DNA of 64,000 bases from Nonomuraea rhodomycinica (lineage in GTDB: Bacteria > Actinomycetota > Actinomycetes > Streptosporangiales > Streptosporangiaceae), in NCBI RefSeq assembly GCF_013363995.1, contig NZ_JABWGO010000014.1, positions 159,131 through 223,130 on the forward strand, in the 5' to 3' direction. Shown in pieces: positions 40,673-49,805 of the stretch (positions are counted from its first letter, which is position 1; each line of letters opens with the position of its first letter). A program made the position numbers and the translations under genes. Under the pieces are notes generated by a model, which had not been told where the DNA came from, made no database searches, and was given only the letters and a program-made list of their open reading frames with translations.

Positions 40673-41644
40673 ATGGACACTGTCGCGCTGGCCGTCACCG
40701 ACGGCATGCTGCACTTCGAGCTGTCGTTGGCGTACGAGGTCTTCGGCACCGGCCTGACCGGCGTGGACCGCTGGTACACCCTGACCGTCTGCGGGCCGGG
40801 CGCCGTGCGGGCCGGCCGGTTCCTGCTGGAGCCCGACCACGGCCTCGACCGGCTGCCCCGCGCCGACACCGTGATCGTCCCGGGCTGGGCCGACGTCGAC
40901 GTCGAGCCGCCCGCCGACCTGGTCGACGCGGTGCGCGCGGCCCACGAGGCGGGCGCGCGCGTGGCGTCGCTCTGCACGGGCGCGTTCGTGCTGGCCGCCG
41001 CCGGCCTGCTGGACGGCAGGCGCGCGACCACGCACTGGGCGCACACGGGTGACCTGGCGGCCCGCTACCCGCAGGTGGAGGTGGACCCGGACGTGCTGTA
41101 CGTGGACGACGGCAGCGTGCTCACCTCCGCCGGCAAGGCCGCGGCCATGGACCTGTGCCTGCACCTCGTACGCCTGGACCACGGCTCGTCGGTCGCCAAC
41201 GCGCTCGCCCGCCGCCTGGTGGTGCCGCCGCACCGGGACGGCGGCCAGGCCCAGTTCGTCACCGCCCCGGTGCCCGCCCCGGACAACCATCCGCTCGCCG
41301 AGCTGTTCCCCTGGGTGATCGAACGACTGGACCAGCCGCTGACCGTGGAGGACCTGGCCCGCCAGGCGCGGATGAGCGCGCGCCACCTGAGCCGCCACTT
41401 CCGGTCGGTGACCGGCACCAGCCCGCTGCAATGGCTGCTGACGCAGCGGATCCGCCACGCCCAGGAGCTGCTGGAGACCACCGACGACAGCGTCGAGGCC
41501 GTCGCGGCGGCCACCGGCATGGGCACCGCCACGACGCTGCGCCGGCATTTCGCCCGTACGGTCGGGGTGCCCCCGGACACCTACCGCCGCACCTTCCGCT
41601 CGCGCGAGGACGCCCGCCGCCGGGCGGATCCGGGTCGCGCGTGA
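40673..41644 (+). CDS. GlxA-type AraC-family regulator with DJ-1/PfpI domain
   Basis: Regulator of 323 residues. An N-terminal DJ-1/PfpI-like domain (1-185) has the elbow ASLCTGAFVLAAAGLL, where the Cys matches the DJ-1 nucleophile position, and the THWAHT helix. A C-terminal AraC double HTH (220-315) reads LTVEDLARQARMSARHLSRH and MGTATTLRRHFARTVGVPPD. Proteins of this class respond to small metabolites and often control an adjacent oxidoreductase; the divergent NAD(P)-binding gene is the candidate. Confidence 0.9.
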   Translation: MDTVALAVTDGMLHFELSLAYEVFGTGLTGVDRWYTLTVCGPGAVRAGRFLLEPDHGLDRLPRADTVIVPGWADVDVEPPADLVDAVRAAHEAGARVASLCTGAFVLAAAGLLDGRRATTHWAHTGDLAARYPQVEVDPDVLYVDDGSVLTSAGKAAAMDLCLHLVRLDHGSSVANALARRLVVPPHRDGGQAQFVTAPVPAPDNHPLAELFPWVIERLDQPLTVEDLARQARMSARHLSRHFRSVTGTSPLQWLLTQRIRHAQELLETTDDSVEAVAAATGMGTATTLRRHFARTVGVPPDTYRRTFRSREDARRRADPGRA

Positions 41645-41646
41645 CG

Positions 41647-43077
41647 TCAGGTGGAGCGGGCGGGGCGCGGCAGGGTGAGCGTGATCAGCAGGCCCGCGAT
41701 CATCGTGGCCGCGGTGAGCAGGACGACGACGAACTCGCCGTCGGCCGTGGCCGCGCGCAGCGCCTGGCCGCTCTCGCCCGCGGTCCCGAGGTCGGCGATG
41801 ACGGTGAAGACGGCCAGGCCGATCGCGTTGCCGAGGTTGAGCGCGGTGGAGGCGATGCCGTTGGCCACGCCCTGCTCGTGGGCGGCGGTGCCGGTGGCGG
41901 CGGCGATCCACATGGCGGTCCAGACGACGCCCTGGCCGAGGCCGGAGACGACGAGGCCCGGCACCAGCAGCCCGTAGCCGGCGTCGGCGTCGAACCCGAG
42001 GGCCAGCACGGCGGTGCCGGCCACGCCGACGGCGAAGCCGATCAGCAGGGTGGCGCGGGTGCCGATCCGGGTGGCCAGGCGTTCGCCGCCCTGGGTGCCG
42101 GCGGCGATGGCGAGGGAGGGGATGAGGAAGGCCAGCCCGGTCTGCAGGGCGCTGTAGCCGTGGATGCTCTGCAGCAGCACGGTCAGGAAGTACGGCAGGA
42201 CGCCGAAGGTGGCCATGTAGACGAAGGTCACCAGCATGCCGACGGTCAGGCTGCGGTTGCGGAAGAGCCGGAAGGGCATGAGCGGGTCGGCGCTGCGGGC
42301 CTCGACCAGCGCGAAGATCCCCAGCAGCGCGGCGGCCAGCAGGAACGCGCCGGCCACCAGGGGGCTGCCCCAACCCAGCTCGGGCCCTTCGACCAGGGCG
42401 AAGACCAGCAGGGTCGATCCGGCGGTGACGCTCAGCGCGCCGGGAACGTCGAACCTGCGCCGCTCTCCCCTGGCCGGGTCACGCGGGATGACAGCAAGGG
42501 CCGCCAGCGCGACCAGCCCGGCCAGGGGGACGTTGACGAAGAAGACGGCGGGCCAGCCGAAGTTCTCGGTGAGCAGGCCGCCGAGCAGCGCGCCGATGGT
42601 CAGCCCGCTGGCGCCGGCGCCGCCCCAGACCGCCAGCGCGCGGTTGCGCTGCGGGCCCTCGGCGAACAGGCTGTTGAGCAGCGCCAGCGTGGAGGGCAGC
42701 AGCAGCGCGCCGCCGATGCCCTGGATGGCGCGGGCGACGACGATGACGACGGGACCGCCGGCCAGCCCGCCCGCCAGCGAGGAGACGGCGTACAGGGCCA
42801 GGGCGAGCACGAACACGCGGCGGCGGCCCAGCAGGTCGGCCGCCCGGCCACCGAGCAGCAGGAAGCCGCCGGCGAAGACGACGTAGGCGCTGACCACGAG
42901 CTGCTGGGTCTGGCCGGGGAAGCCCAGGTCGGCGCCGATCTGAGGGAGCGCGACGAAGACGATGTTGAGGTCGAGCGCGTAGATGAGCTGGGCCAGGGCC
43001 AGCAGCGCCAGGGTCCAGCCGAGTCGCGGCTTGACCTGGGCCGGGGCCCGTGCGGGCAGCGCGGAGGATGAGGACAT
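41647..43077 (-). CDS. MFS drug exporter, DHA2 family (14 helices)
   Basis: Membrane exporter of 476 residues with about 14 hydrophobic segments. Motif A (LLGGRAADLLGRRRVFV, loop 2-3) and motif C region (GPxxGG-like, GLTIGALLGGLL in helix 5) mark a proton-driven drug antiporter (EmrB/QacA type). The N-terminus LIYALDLNIVFVALPQIGAD has the typical acidic residue in helix 1. The ATG at 43077 has GAAGGGCG upstream. It is divergent from an ArsR-type regulator that probably represses it. Confidence 0.9.
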   Translation of the reverse strand: MSSSSALPARAPAQVKPRLGWTLALLALAQLIYALDLNIVFVALPQIGADLGFPGQTQQLVVSAYVVFAGGFLLLGGRAADLLGRRRVFVLALALYAVSSLAGGLAGGPVVIVVARAIQGIGGALLLPSTLALLNSLFAEGPQRNRALAVWGGAGASGLTIGALLGGLLTENFGWPAVFFVNVPLAGLVALAALAVIPRDPARGERRRFDVPGALSVTAGSTLLVFALVEGPELGWGSPLVAGAFLLAAALLGIFALVEARSADPLMPFRLFRNRSLTVGMLVTFVYMATFGVLPYFLTVLLQSIHGYSALQTGLAFLIPSLAIAAGTQGGERLATRIGTRATLLIGFAVGVAGTAVLALGFDADAGYGLLVPGLVVSGLGQGVVWTAMWIAAATGTAAHEQGVANGIASTALNLGNAIGLAVFTVIADLGTAGESGQALRAATADGEFVVVLLTAATMIAGLLITLTLPRPARST

Positions 43078-43180
43078 GGAACGCCCTTCGGAGGGAGCCG
43101 GTGACGGGCATGCCGAAGCCCGTCCCGCATGACGAATGTACGCGGATATACGTACGGTCGTACTATGCCACAGCGTCCCG

Positions 43181-43197
43181 CGATTGTTCGACAATCG
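43181..43197. promoter_or_regulatory. palindromic operator between MFS exporter and ArsR gene
   Basis: CGATTGT-TCG-ACAATCG, a perfect dyad, 15 nt upstream of the regulator ATG and next to a TACAGT box (43201-43206). A second looser dyad (GTACG...CGTAC near 43137-43154) lies nearer the exporter. Together they suit a shared repressor. Confidence 0.6.
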
Positions 43198-43212
43198 GAG
43201 TACAGTAGGACC

Positions 43213-43557
43213 ATGGCCTTCCGTCATCCCGACCGCGACCAGATCCGGATCGAAGACGTGCTGTCGGCGCTCGGGAACGGCGTGCGCCTGTCCGTGGTGC
43301 GCGTCCTCGACGCCGGCGGCGAGCACAACTGCACGAGCGTCCTCAACACGCTGGGGATCACGGCGAAGTCGACCATGACCCATCACTGGCGGGTGCTGCG
43401 CGACAGCGGCGTCATCCGGCAGCAGCCCTCGGGGCGGGAGAACCTGCTCCTCCTGCGGCGCGAGGACCTCGACGCCCGCTATCCGGGACTGCTCGACGCC
43501 ATCCTGTCCGGCGCCCGCGCCGACGAGGCCCTGGAGCGCGGCGACCGCTCCCCCTGA
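43213..43557 (+). CDS. ArsR-type winged-helix regulator
   Basis: Compact regulator of 114 residues: IEDVLSALGNGVRLSVVRVL, then CTSVLNTLGITAKSTMTHHW (recognition helix about 48-68) and RDSGVIRQQPSGRENLLLLR (wing). No metal-binding cysteine pair (CxC) is present, so it probably senses an organic ligand. Divergent from the DHA2 exporter. The ATG at 43213 has AGGA upstream; the longer frame from 43129 crosses the operator and is rejected. Confidence 0.82.
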   Translation: MAFRHPDRDQIRIEDVLSALGNGVRLSVVRVLDAGGEHNCTSVLNTLGITAKSTMTHHWRVLRDSGVIRQQPSGRENLLLLRREDLDARYPGLLDAILSGARADEALERGDRSP

Positions 43558-43572
43558 TCGCCAGCATGGCGG

Positions 43573-43590
43573 CTGTGACGCCTGTCACAG
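43573..43590. promoter_or_regulatory. inverted repeat before the ABC operon
   Basis: CTGTGAC-GCCT-GTCACAG between the ArsR stop and the ABC ATPase start, followed by another GTGACAG at 43598. Could be an operator for the operon or a terminator for the gene before; without a T-run an operator is slightly preferred. Confidence 0.4.
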
Positions 43591-43647
43591 CGGAACCGTG
43601 ACAGGCTGCCCAGGAGCGGGCGCCCGCCCGCGACCATGCTGGCGGGC

Positions 43648-44577
43648 ATGGAACGCAGCACACCCCACGCGGTGGCCCTCAGCGGCCTGCGCAAGAGCTA
43701 CGGCGAGCGGACGGCCGTCGCCGGGATCGATCTGCTGATCGCGCCCGGCGAGGTCGTGGCGCTGCTCGGGCCCAACGGCGCGGGCAAGTCCACGACCGTC
43801 GACATGATGCTCGGCCTGACCCCGCCGGACTCCGGCGGCATCACGCTCTTCGGCGCGGACCCGCGCCGGGCGCTCGCGGACGGCGTCGTCGGCGCGATGC
43901 TCCAGGACGTCACGCTGCTGGAGGACGCCACCGTACGCGAGATCCTCACCATGATCGCTTCGATGCACCGGGCGCCGATGCCCGTGGCCGGGGCATTGCG
44001 GCTGGCCGGGATCGGCGAGCTCGCGGAGCGGCGGGCGGCCAGGCTGTCGGGCGGGCAGACACAGCGCGTACGGCTGGCCATGGCGCTGGTGCCCGACCCC
44101 GGGCTGCTGGTGCTGGACGAGCCCACGGCGGTGATGGACGTGACGGCGCGGCGCGCGTTCTGGCACGCCATGGGCGCGTTCGCCGCCTCGGGGCGGACCG
44201 TGCTGTTCACCACCCACTACCTGGAGGAGGCCGAGGCCCACGCCGGCCGGGTCGTGCTCATGCGGGACGGGACGATCGTCGCCGACGGGCCGGTGGGCGC
44301 GGTCATGGCGCGGGTGGGCGGCCGGACGGTGACCGCGCTGGTCCCCGGGGTCCGGCCGCCGGAGCTGCTGGCGCTGCCCGGAGTGGTGGGCGCGGAGCCG
44401 GCCGGCGACGGTCACCGGGTCGTGTTGCGGTGCTCGGACTCCGACGGCGCGCTGCGCGCGCTGCTGGCCCGCCATCCCGGCGCCCGTGACGTCGAGATCC
44501 GCTCGGCGAGCCTGGAGGAGGCGTTCGTGCTGCTGACGGGCGCGAACCTGGCCGGCGAGGAGGTGGCGGCGCGATGA
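43648..44577 (+). CDS. ABC exporter ATPase (DrrA-like)
   Basis: ATP-binding protein of 309 residues: Walker A LGPNGAGKSTTVD, Q-loop AMLQDVTLLEDA, signature RLSGGQTQRVRLAMAL, Walker B LLVLDEPTAVMD and H-loop FTTHYLEEAEAH. A C-terminal extension (230-309) with SLEEAFVLLTG is typical of DrrA/CcmA-type exporters. The ATG at 43648 begins the conserved part. Its stop overlaps the permease start (ATGA). With the permease and the following kinase/regulator pair it looks like the DesK-type cell-envelope response modules. Confidence 0.9.
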   Translation: MERSTPHAVALSGLRKSYGERTAVAGIDLLIAPGEVVALLGPNGAGKSTTVDMMLGLTPPDSGGITLFGADPRRALADGVVGAMLQDVTLLEDATVREILTMIASMHRAPMPVAGALRLAGIGELAERRAARLSGGQTQRVRLAMALVPDPGLLVLDEPTAVMDVTARRAFWHAMGAFAASGRTVLFTTHYLEEAEAHAGRVVLMRDGTIVADGPVGAVMARVGGRTVTALVPGVRPPELLALPGVVGAEPAGDGHRVVLRCSDSDGALRALLARHPGARDVEIRSASLEEAFVLLTGANLAGEEVAAR

Positions 44578-45293
44578 GGGGCGGCTACCTGCGCTTCGAG
44601 GTCAGGCGGGCGTTGCGGGACTCCAGGTTCCTGGTGTTCGCCGTGGCGCTCCCGGTGGGCCTGTTCGTGCTGCTGTCGCGCCTCTACCAGAGCCAGGGGG
44701 CCACGCCCGCGTACCTGATGAGCGGGCTGGCGGCGTTCGGGGCGGTCAAGGCGGCGCTGGACACCGGCGCGCGCACGGCCGTGGAGCGGGGCGCGGGCTG
44801 GCAGCGGCAGCTTCGGCTGACCCCGCTGTCCGGCGCGGGCTATCTGGCGGCCAAGGGGGCGGTGGCGATGCTGGTGGCGCTGCCGCCCGTGGCGGGAGTG
44901 GCGCTGATGGCGGCGCTCACGGCCGGGGTGCGCCTGCCGGCCGACGCGTGGGCGCAGGCGGTGCTCGGGACCTGGCTGGGCACGGTGCCGTTCGCGCTGC
45001 TCGGGCTGCTGGTGGGGCAGCTCTGCTCGGCGCGCAACGTGCAGACCTATCAGGGCGGGGTGCTGCTCCTGCTCGGCTTCGTCGGCGGGCTGCTGATCCC
45101 GGTCGCCTCCTTCCCGCCGGTGCTGGCGGGGGCGGCCAGGGCGCTGCCGAGCTACTGGCTGGCCGAGATCGGGCACGGCGCGGTGTCGGGTTCCGGCGGG
45201 CCGGGTCCGGCGCCGGTGGTGCTGGCGGCGTACACGGTGGCGCTGGGCGTGGCCGTCGTCGTGCGCTATCGGCGCGACGGCGCCCGCGCCTGA
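44574..45293 (+). CDS. ABC-2 type permease
   Basis: Integral membrane partner of the ATPase before it, 239 residues, six hydrophobic segments (first about 17-38, LVFAVALPVGLFVLLSRL). GAGWQRQLRLTPLSGAGYLA is the coupling-helix region of ABC-2 permeases. It would export a hydrophobic compound or act on lipids. It starts by ATGA overlap; the kinase gene begins 22 nt after its stop. Confidence 0.85.
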   Translation: MRGGYLRFEVRRALRDSRFLVFAVALPVGLFVLLSRLYQSQGATPAYLMSGLAAFGAVKAALDTGARTAVERGAGWQRQLRLTPLSGAGYLAAKGAVAMLVALPPVAGVALMAALTAGVRLPADAWAQAVLGTWLGTVPFALLGLLVGQLCSARNVQTYQGGVLLLLGFVGGLLIPVASFPPVLAGAARALPSYWLAEIGHGAVSGSGGPGPAPVVLAAYTVALGVAVVVRYRRDGARA

Positions 45294-45314
45294 TCGCGTC
45301 CTTAGGCTGACAGC

Positions 45315-46508
45315 ATGGAACGTGCGTGGTCCTCCTGGCCGTCCTGGCGTCCGGAGCGCGGCGCGTCCCGCCGGTGGCGCTGGGCGCGCGGCCTGGCGGT
45401 GCTGGCGGGGCTGCTGGTCTGGCCGCTGTGGGAGGCGTTCCGGCCAGGGCGCGGTCCGCTGGCCGTCGCGCTGGCGCTGGCGTACGCCGCGAGCTGGATC
45501 GCCGCCATGGCGTACGGCGTGACGTGGGCTCCCAGGGCGCGGATCGCGCTGCTGGTCTGGCTGCTCGCCCTCGGCGTGGCCGTGCCGGCGGCGCACGGCG
45601 GCGAGCCGCCGGCCCTGCTGGGCTTCACGCTGAGCGCGGCCGCCTGGCTGCTGCCCACGGCGTGGGCGCTGCTGCTGGCCGCGGCGGCGGCGGTCGTCCG
45701 GCTGCTCACCCTGTCCGGCGCGGCGGGCGGCCTGTCGTGGGAGCTGATCCCGCCCGTGCTGACCCAGATCGTGACCCCGGTCGCGGTGCTGCTGCTGATC
45801 CGCCTGCTCGTCCAGCTCGGCCGGGCCAACAAGGAGATCGAGGCGCTGGCCACCGCCGCCGAGCGCGAGCGCCTGGCCCGCGACCTGCACGACGTGCTCG
45901 GCCACAGCCTCACCACGATCACCGCCAAGGCGGGGCTGGCCCGCCGCCTGCTGGAGCGCGGCGCCGACCCCGGGCAGGCGCTCGCCGAGGTCCGCGACGT
46001 GGAGCGGCTCTCCCGGCAGGCGCACGCGGAGATCCGCGCCACGGTGTCGGGCTCGCGCCGGCCGTCGCTGGCGGCCGAGCTGGGCGGGGTACGGGCGGCG
46101 CTGCGGGCGGCCGGCATCGAGGCCGTGCTGCCCGAGAGCGGGGACGAGGTGGCCGAGGAGCTCAGGGAGCCGTTCGCGTACGTGCTGCGCGAGGGTGTCA
46201 CGAACGTCATCCGGCACAGCGGCGCCACGCGCTGCGAGGTCGCCCTGAGCGGGACCTGCCTGGAGATCCGCGACAACGGCCCCGCGACCGCCGCCACCCA
46301 CCCCTCCGGCACCACCGCGGTCGCCACCTCCGCCGCGCCGGCCACCGCCGCGGTTGCCACGCCAGCCAGCGCCGCCACCGCCGCGGGCGCGCGGCCGCCG
46401 GGCAGCGGCCTGGCCGGGCTGGCGGAGCGGCTCCGCGCGGTGGGTGGCGTGCTGGAGGCGGGCCCGCTGCCGCAGGGCGGCTTCCTGCTCCGGGCGAGCC
46501 GCGCGTGA
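45315..46508 (+). CDS. DesK-like sensor histidine kinase
   Basis: Histidine kinase of 397 residues with about five membrane helices (25-165), HisKA_3 with His192 in RDLHDVLGHSLTTI, and HATPase_c with N-box LREGVTNVIRHS and G-box SGLAGLAERLRAVGG. Between the D/NxG motif (EIRDNGPATA) and GSGLAGL is an unusual low-complexity stretch of about 35 Ala/Thr/Ser residues in the ATP-lid region. It is coupled by GTGA overlap to the response regulator. DesK kinases sense membrane thickness or fluidity; the ABC pair upstream is the likely regulated output. Confidence 0.88.
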   Translation: MERAWSSWPSWRPERGASRRWRWARGLAVLAGLLVWPLWEAFRPGRGPLAVALALAYAASWIAAMAYGVTWAPRARIALLVWLLALGVAVPAAHGGEPPALLGFTLSAAAWLLPTAWALLLAAAAAVVRLLTLSGAAGGLSWELIPPVLTQIVTPVAVLLLIRLLVQLGRANKEIEALATAAERERLARDLHDVLGHSLTTITAKAGLARRLLERGADPGQALAEVRDVERLSRQAHAEIRATVSGSRRPSLAAELGGVRAALRAAGIEAVLPESGDEVAEELREPFAYVLREGVTNVIRHSGATRCEVALSGTCLEIRDNGPATAATHPSGTTAVATSAAPATAAVATPASAATAAGARPPGSGLAGLAERLRAVGGVLEAGPLPQGGFLLRASRA

Positions 46509-47110
46509 TCAGGCTGCTGCTCGCCGATGACCAGGCGCTGGTACGCGGCGCGCTCGCCGCGATGCTCGCGCTCGAACCCGACATCGAGGTGGCCGCCCAG
46601 GCCGCGACGGCCGAGGACGCGCTGGAGGCGGCGCTGCGCACCCGGCCCGACGTCGCGCTGGTCGACGTGCAGATGCCCGGCATGGACGGCCTCACCCTGA
46701 CCGAACGCCTGCGCCGGGCGCTGCCGTCGTGCCGGGTGGTCATCTGCACCACGTTCGGACGGCCCGGCTACTTCACCCGCGCGATGCGGGCCGGCGCGTC
46801 GGGTTTCGTGGTGAAGGACTCCTCGCCCGAGCACCTGGTCGACACGGTGCGGCGCGTGCACGCGGGCCTGCGGGTCGTGGACCCGGCGCTGGCGGCCGAG
46901 TCGCTGACCAGCGGGACCAGTCCCCTGACCGCTCGCGAGCGCGACGTGCTGCGCGCGGCGCGGCGCGGCGGGACCGTCGCGGAGATCGCCAGGGCGCTGA
47001 GCCTGTCCCACGGGACCGTGCGCAACCACCTGTCGGCGGCCATCGGCAAGGTCGGCGCGGCCACCCGCACCGAGGCCGCCCTGGTCGCCGAGGAACGCGG
47101 CTGGCTGTAG
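46505..47110 (+). CDS. DesR-like LuxR-family response regulator
   Basis: Response regulator of 201 residues. Receiver: LLADDQALVRGALAAML, Asp54 in VALVDVQMPGMDG, Lys in FVVKDSSPEH. LuxR HTH: LTARERDVLRAARRGGTVAE, then RALSLSHGTVRNHLSAAIGK. The GTG at 46505 overlaps the kinase stop. It closes the ABC/two-component operon; the convergent TetR gene ends 7 nt away. Confidence 0.9.
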   Translation: MIRLLLADDQALVRGALAAMLALEPDIEVAAQAATAEDALEAALRTRPDVALVDVQMPGMDGLTLTERLRRALPSCRVVICTTFGRPGYFTRAMRAGASGFVVKDSSPEHLVDTVRRVHAGLRVVDPALAAESLTSGTSPLTARERDVLRAARRGGTVAEIARALSLSHGTVRNHLSAAIGKVGAATRTEAALVAEERGWL

Positions 47111-47117
47111 CTCCGGG

Positions 47118-47714
47118 TCAGGCGGGCCCGGATCGCCGGAGCCCCTGGAGGAGCACGTCGATCAACCGGCGCGGGTCGTAGCGCGGGTCGCTGTCGCGTC
47201 CGACGCACAGGTTGCCGATGCCGCGCATCAGCTCGTAGGGCTGCGTGCCGGGCCTGATGTCGCCGGCCTCGACCGCGGCGGCGAGCAGCTGCGCGCACAC
47301 GGGTTCGAGGCGGTCGAGGAAGTAGGTGTGCAGCGCGGCGAAGCGGCTGCTGTCGGACTGCAGGGCGTCAGCCAGGCCGTGCTTGGTGACCAGGAAGTCG
47401 ACGAAGAGGTCGATCCACTGACGGAGCGCGTCGAACGGAGACCCCGCGTCCGCCAGCAGTCTCGGACCCGCCTCGGCGCACGCCTCGATCTGGTGGCGGT
47501 AGACGGCGGTGACGAGCTCCGCCCGGGTCGGGAAGTGCCGGTAGATCGTCCCCAGCCCGACACCCGCTCTGGCCGCGATCTGCCGGATCGGGGCGTCGAC
47601 GCCCGAGGTGACGAAGACCTCGGCGGCGGCGGCGAGCAGCGTCTGCTCGTTGCGCACCGCGTCGGCCCGCTTGTTCCGGGCCGGTGCCCTCCCGGCCGGG
47701 CTGTCGGCGGACAC
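47118..47714 (-). CDS. TetR-family regulator
   Basis: TetR regulator of 198 residues: HTH AAAEVFVTSGVDAPIRQIAA, then RAGVGLGTIYRHFPTRAELV (25-70), then a SbtR-like C-terminal domain (DLFVDFLVTKHGLADALQ). The GTG at 47714 is chosen for the AGAGGAAAG just upstream; a TTG at 47750 is in frame. Divergent from the alpha/beta hydrolase at 47891. The upstream region has inverted CGGAAC / GTTCCG arms 28 nt apart that could be its site. Confidence 0.85.
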   Translation of the reverse strand: MSADSPAGRAPARNKRADAVRNEQTLLAAAAEVFVTSGVDAPIRQIAARAGVGLGTIYRHFPTRAELVTAVYRHQIEACAEAGPRLLADAGSPFDALRQWIDLFVDFLVTKHGLADALQSDSSRFAALHTYFLDRLEPVCAQLLAAAVEAGDIRPGTQPYELMRGIGNLCVGRDSDPRYDPRRLIDVLLQGLRRSGPA

Positions 47715-47890
47715 AGCTTTCCTCTCCCACGGGTTGACAAAGCGGAACAACGATCCGAAACTAACTGGAGCAACGTTCCGGTTCAGGTTAGCCGAGGCCC
47801 GACGCGCCTGACAACTCGCCTGCCGCCTGTTCGGCGCCGCCTGAGGTCGGTGCCGGCCGCGGCGCGAACCCCCGAAGGGAACCGCTCACC

Positions 47891-48850
47891 ATGACCGCCT
47901 CCACCTCTGCCTCCACCTCTGCGCCGCCGGCTCCCGTCCTGTCGTACAGCCCGGTGGTGCTGTCCGTGCCCGGACGGCCCGTGGACCTCCAGCTCCGCGT
48001 CTCCGCGCCCGCGACCGGCACCGGCCTGCCCGTCATCCTGCTCTCCCACGGGCACGGCGGCTCCCACAACCTCTCCTCGCTGAACGGGTACGCGCCCATC
48101 GCCCACCTCTGGGCGGCGGCCGGATTCGTCGTCATCCAGCCCACCCACCTCAGCTCCCGCACCCTCAGCGACCGGCTCGCCGGCGCCCCTGGAGCGCCCT
48201 TCTTCTGGCGCTCACGCGCCGAGGACATGAGCCGCATCCTCGACCGGCTCGACGAGATCGAGAAGACCGTGCCGGGGCTCGCCGGGCGCGTCGACCACGG
48301 CAGGATCGCAGTCGCCGGGCACTCCCTCGGCGGCCACACCGCCGCGCTCCTGCTGGGCGCCCGGATCACCGACCCCGACACCGGGCAGGAGGTGAACCTG
48401 ATCGAGCCGCGCGTCAAGGCCGGTGTGCTGCTGGCCGCACCCGGCAGGGGTGGCGACGTCCTCAACGGATGGATGGCCGGGAAGGTGCCGTTCTTCCACA
48501 CCACCGACTTCTCCACGATGACCACCCCCGCCCTGGTCGTCGCCGGCGACAAGGACGACTCGCGGCACTTCACCGACGTCGGCCCCGACTGGCACGCCGA
48601 CCCGTACCGCCTCGCGCCCGCGCCGAAGTCCCTGCTCACCCTGTTCGGCGCCGAGCACCTGCTCGGCGGCGTCTCCGGATACGACGCCGCCGAGACCACC
48701 GACGAGAACCCCGGACGCGTCGCCGCCCTCGGCCGCCTCACCTCGGCCTACCTGCGCACCCGGTTCCAGCCCGGCGACGACGCCTGGCAGGCGGCGTGCG
48801 AGACCCTGACGACCGGCACCTCCCCGGCCGGACGAGTCGCGTCCAAGTAG
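47891..48850 (+). CDS. alpha/beta hydrolase (PET-hydrolase/chlorophyllase-like)
   Basis: Hydrolase of 319 residues. LPVILLSHGHGGSHNLSSLN holds the oxyanion loop, the nucleophile elbow is VAGHSLGG (Ser145), VVAGDKDDS has the probable acid, and FGAEHLLGG the catalytic His. A Ser/Thr/Ala-rich start (TASTSASTSA) is not a signal peptide, so the enzyme is cytoplasmic. Divergent from the TetR gene, which probably controls it. Substrate unknown. Confidence 0.82.
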   Translation: MTASTSASTSAPPAPVLSYSPVVLSVPGRPVDLQLRVSAPATGTGLPVILLSHGHGGSHNLSSLNGYAPIAHLWAAAGFVVIQPTHLSSRTLSDRLAGAPGAPFFWRSRAEDMSRILDRLDEIEKTVPGLAGRVDHGRIAVAGHSLGGHTAALLLGARITDPDTGQEVNLIEPRVKAGVLLAAPGRGGDVLNGWMAGKVPFFHTTDFSTMTTPALVVAGDKDDSRHFTDVGPDWHADPYRLAPAPKSLLTLFGAEHLLGGVSGYDAAETTDENPGRVAALGRLTSAYLRTRFQPGDDAWQAACETLTTGTSPAGRVASK

Positions 48851-48980
48851 CCCGCCGCGGCAGCCGGCCCACGCGGACTCCGCCGGTGCGGCTCGTCGTC
48901 GAACAGGACGACGTGTGCCCGGCGAGCGGTCACGGCGTCTCCCCGGCGGCGTGCGGGGTGGCCGGAATACCCTTCCCATC

Positions 48981-49757
48981 GTGATCACACCCGATGCGCC
49001 CGGGGAGCCCGGCCCCGTTCGAGGAGGCGCCTTCTACGATGCGCCCGAGGTGCTGGAGCGCTACCTGCGCCACCGTCACAGCGGGGCGCGCAGCCCCAAC
49101 CACGTCATGGAGGAACCGGCGTTCCTCGACGAACTGGGCCCGGTGGCCGGCCTCCGCGTGCTGGACCTCGGCTGCGGGGACGCCGCCATCGGCCGGACCT
49201 TGCTCGCGTCCGGCTGCCGCGGCTACCTCGGCATCGACGGCTCGGCCGAGATGACCCGGGCGGCCGCCGCCACCCTCCACGGCACCTCCGGCCGCGTGGA
49301 ACGGGCGGACATCGAGCAGTTCTCCGCGCCGCCGCACACCTTCGACCTGATCATCTCCCGCCTCGCGCTGCACTACGTCGGCGACCTCGATCCCGTGCTG
49401 GCGGCCTGCCGGCGTGCGCTGTCGCCGGGCGGGCGGTTGCTGTTCACGGTCGTCCACCCCGTCATCACCTCTCCCGAAGCTCGTCGCGGCACGAAGGAGG
49501 CGCGCACCGACTGGATCGTCGACGACTACTTCCGCACCGGAGCGCGCCGGCGCGACTGGATGGGCGACACCGTCACCTGGTACCACCGCACCGTCGAGGA
49601 CTACGTCACCGCCCTGGTACGCGCCCGCTTCGCCGTCACCGCGCTGCGCGAGTGCGCCCCTCGCCACGATCGTTTCGACGGCGACCTGGCCGAGTTCGAC
49701 CGCCGCCGGCGCGTCCCCCTGTTCCTTCTCCTGGCCGGTTCGAGCATGGAGGTGTGA
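48981..49757 (+). CDS. class I SAM-dependent methyltransferase
   Basis: Methyltransferase of 258 residues: LRVLDLGCGDAAIGRTLL (motif I), YLGIDGSAEMTRAAAAT, FDLIISRLALHYVGDL, ALSPGGRLLFTVVHPV and YHRTVEDYVTALVRARFAVT. This order matches the group acting on small molecules. The GTG at 48981 is selected because the frame before it is not protein-like. An inverted repeat CGTCGTC/GACGACG (48894-48913) upstream may end the hydrolase transcript. A terminator-like hairpin follows the gene. Confidence 0.82.
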   Translation: MITPDAPGEPGPVRGGAFYDAPEVLERYLRHRHSGARSPNHVMEEPAFLDELGPVAGLRVLDLGCGDAAIGRTLLASGCRGYLGIDGSAEMTRAAAATLHGTSGRVERADIEQFSAPPHTFDLIISRLALHYVGDLDPVLAACRRALSPGGRLLFTVVHPVITSPEARRGTKEARTDWIVDDYFRTGARRRDWMGDTVTWYHRTVEDYVTALVRARFAVTALRECAPRHDRFDGDLAEFDRRRRVPLFLLLAGSSMEV

Positions 49758-49764
49758 GGGCGGA

Positions 49765-49801
49765 GGCGGCTCCCGATGCCGCGGCCGAGAACGGAGCCGC
49801 C
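49765..49801. terminator. terminator-like hairpin between convergent genes
   Basis: GGCGGCTCC (49765-49773) pairs with GGAGCCGCC (49793-49801) across a 19-nt loop between the methyltransferase and the SDR remnant. Confidence 0.45.
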
Positions 49802-49805
49802 GCCT

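Noticed and set aside
43561..43642. CCAGCATG / CATGCTGG pair enclosing the region before the ABC operon
   Set aside because: Arms are 66 nt apart and partly inside the start region; likely chance. The tighter CTGTGAC repeat inside is the better candidate.
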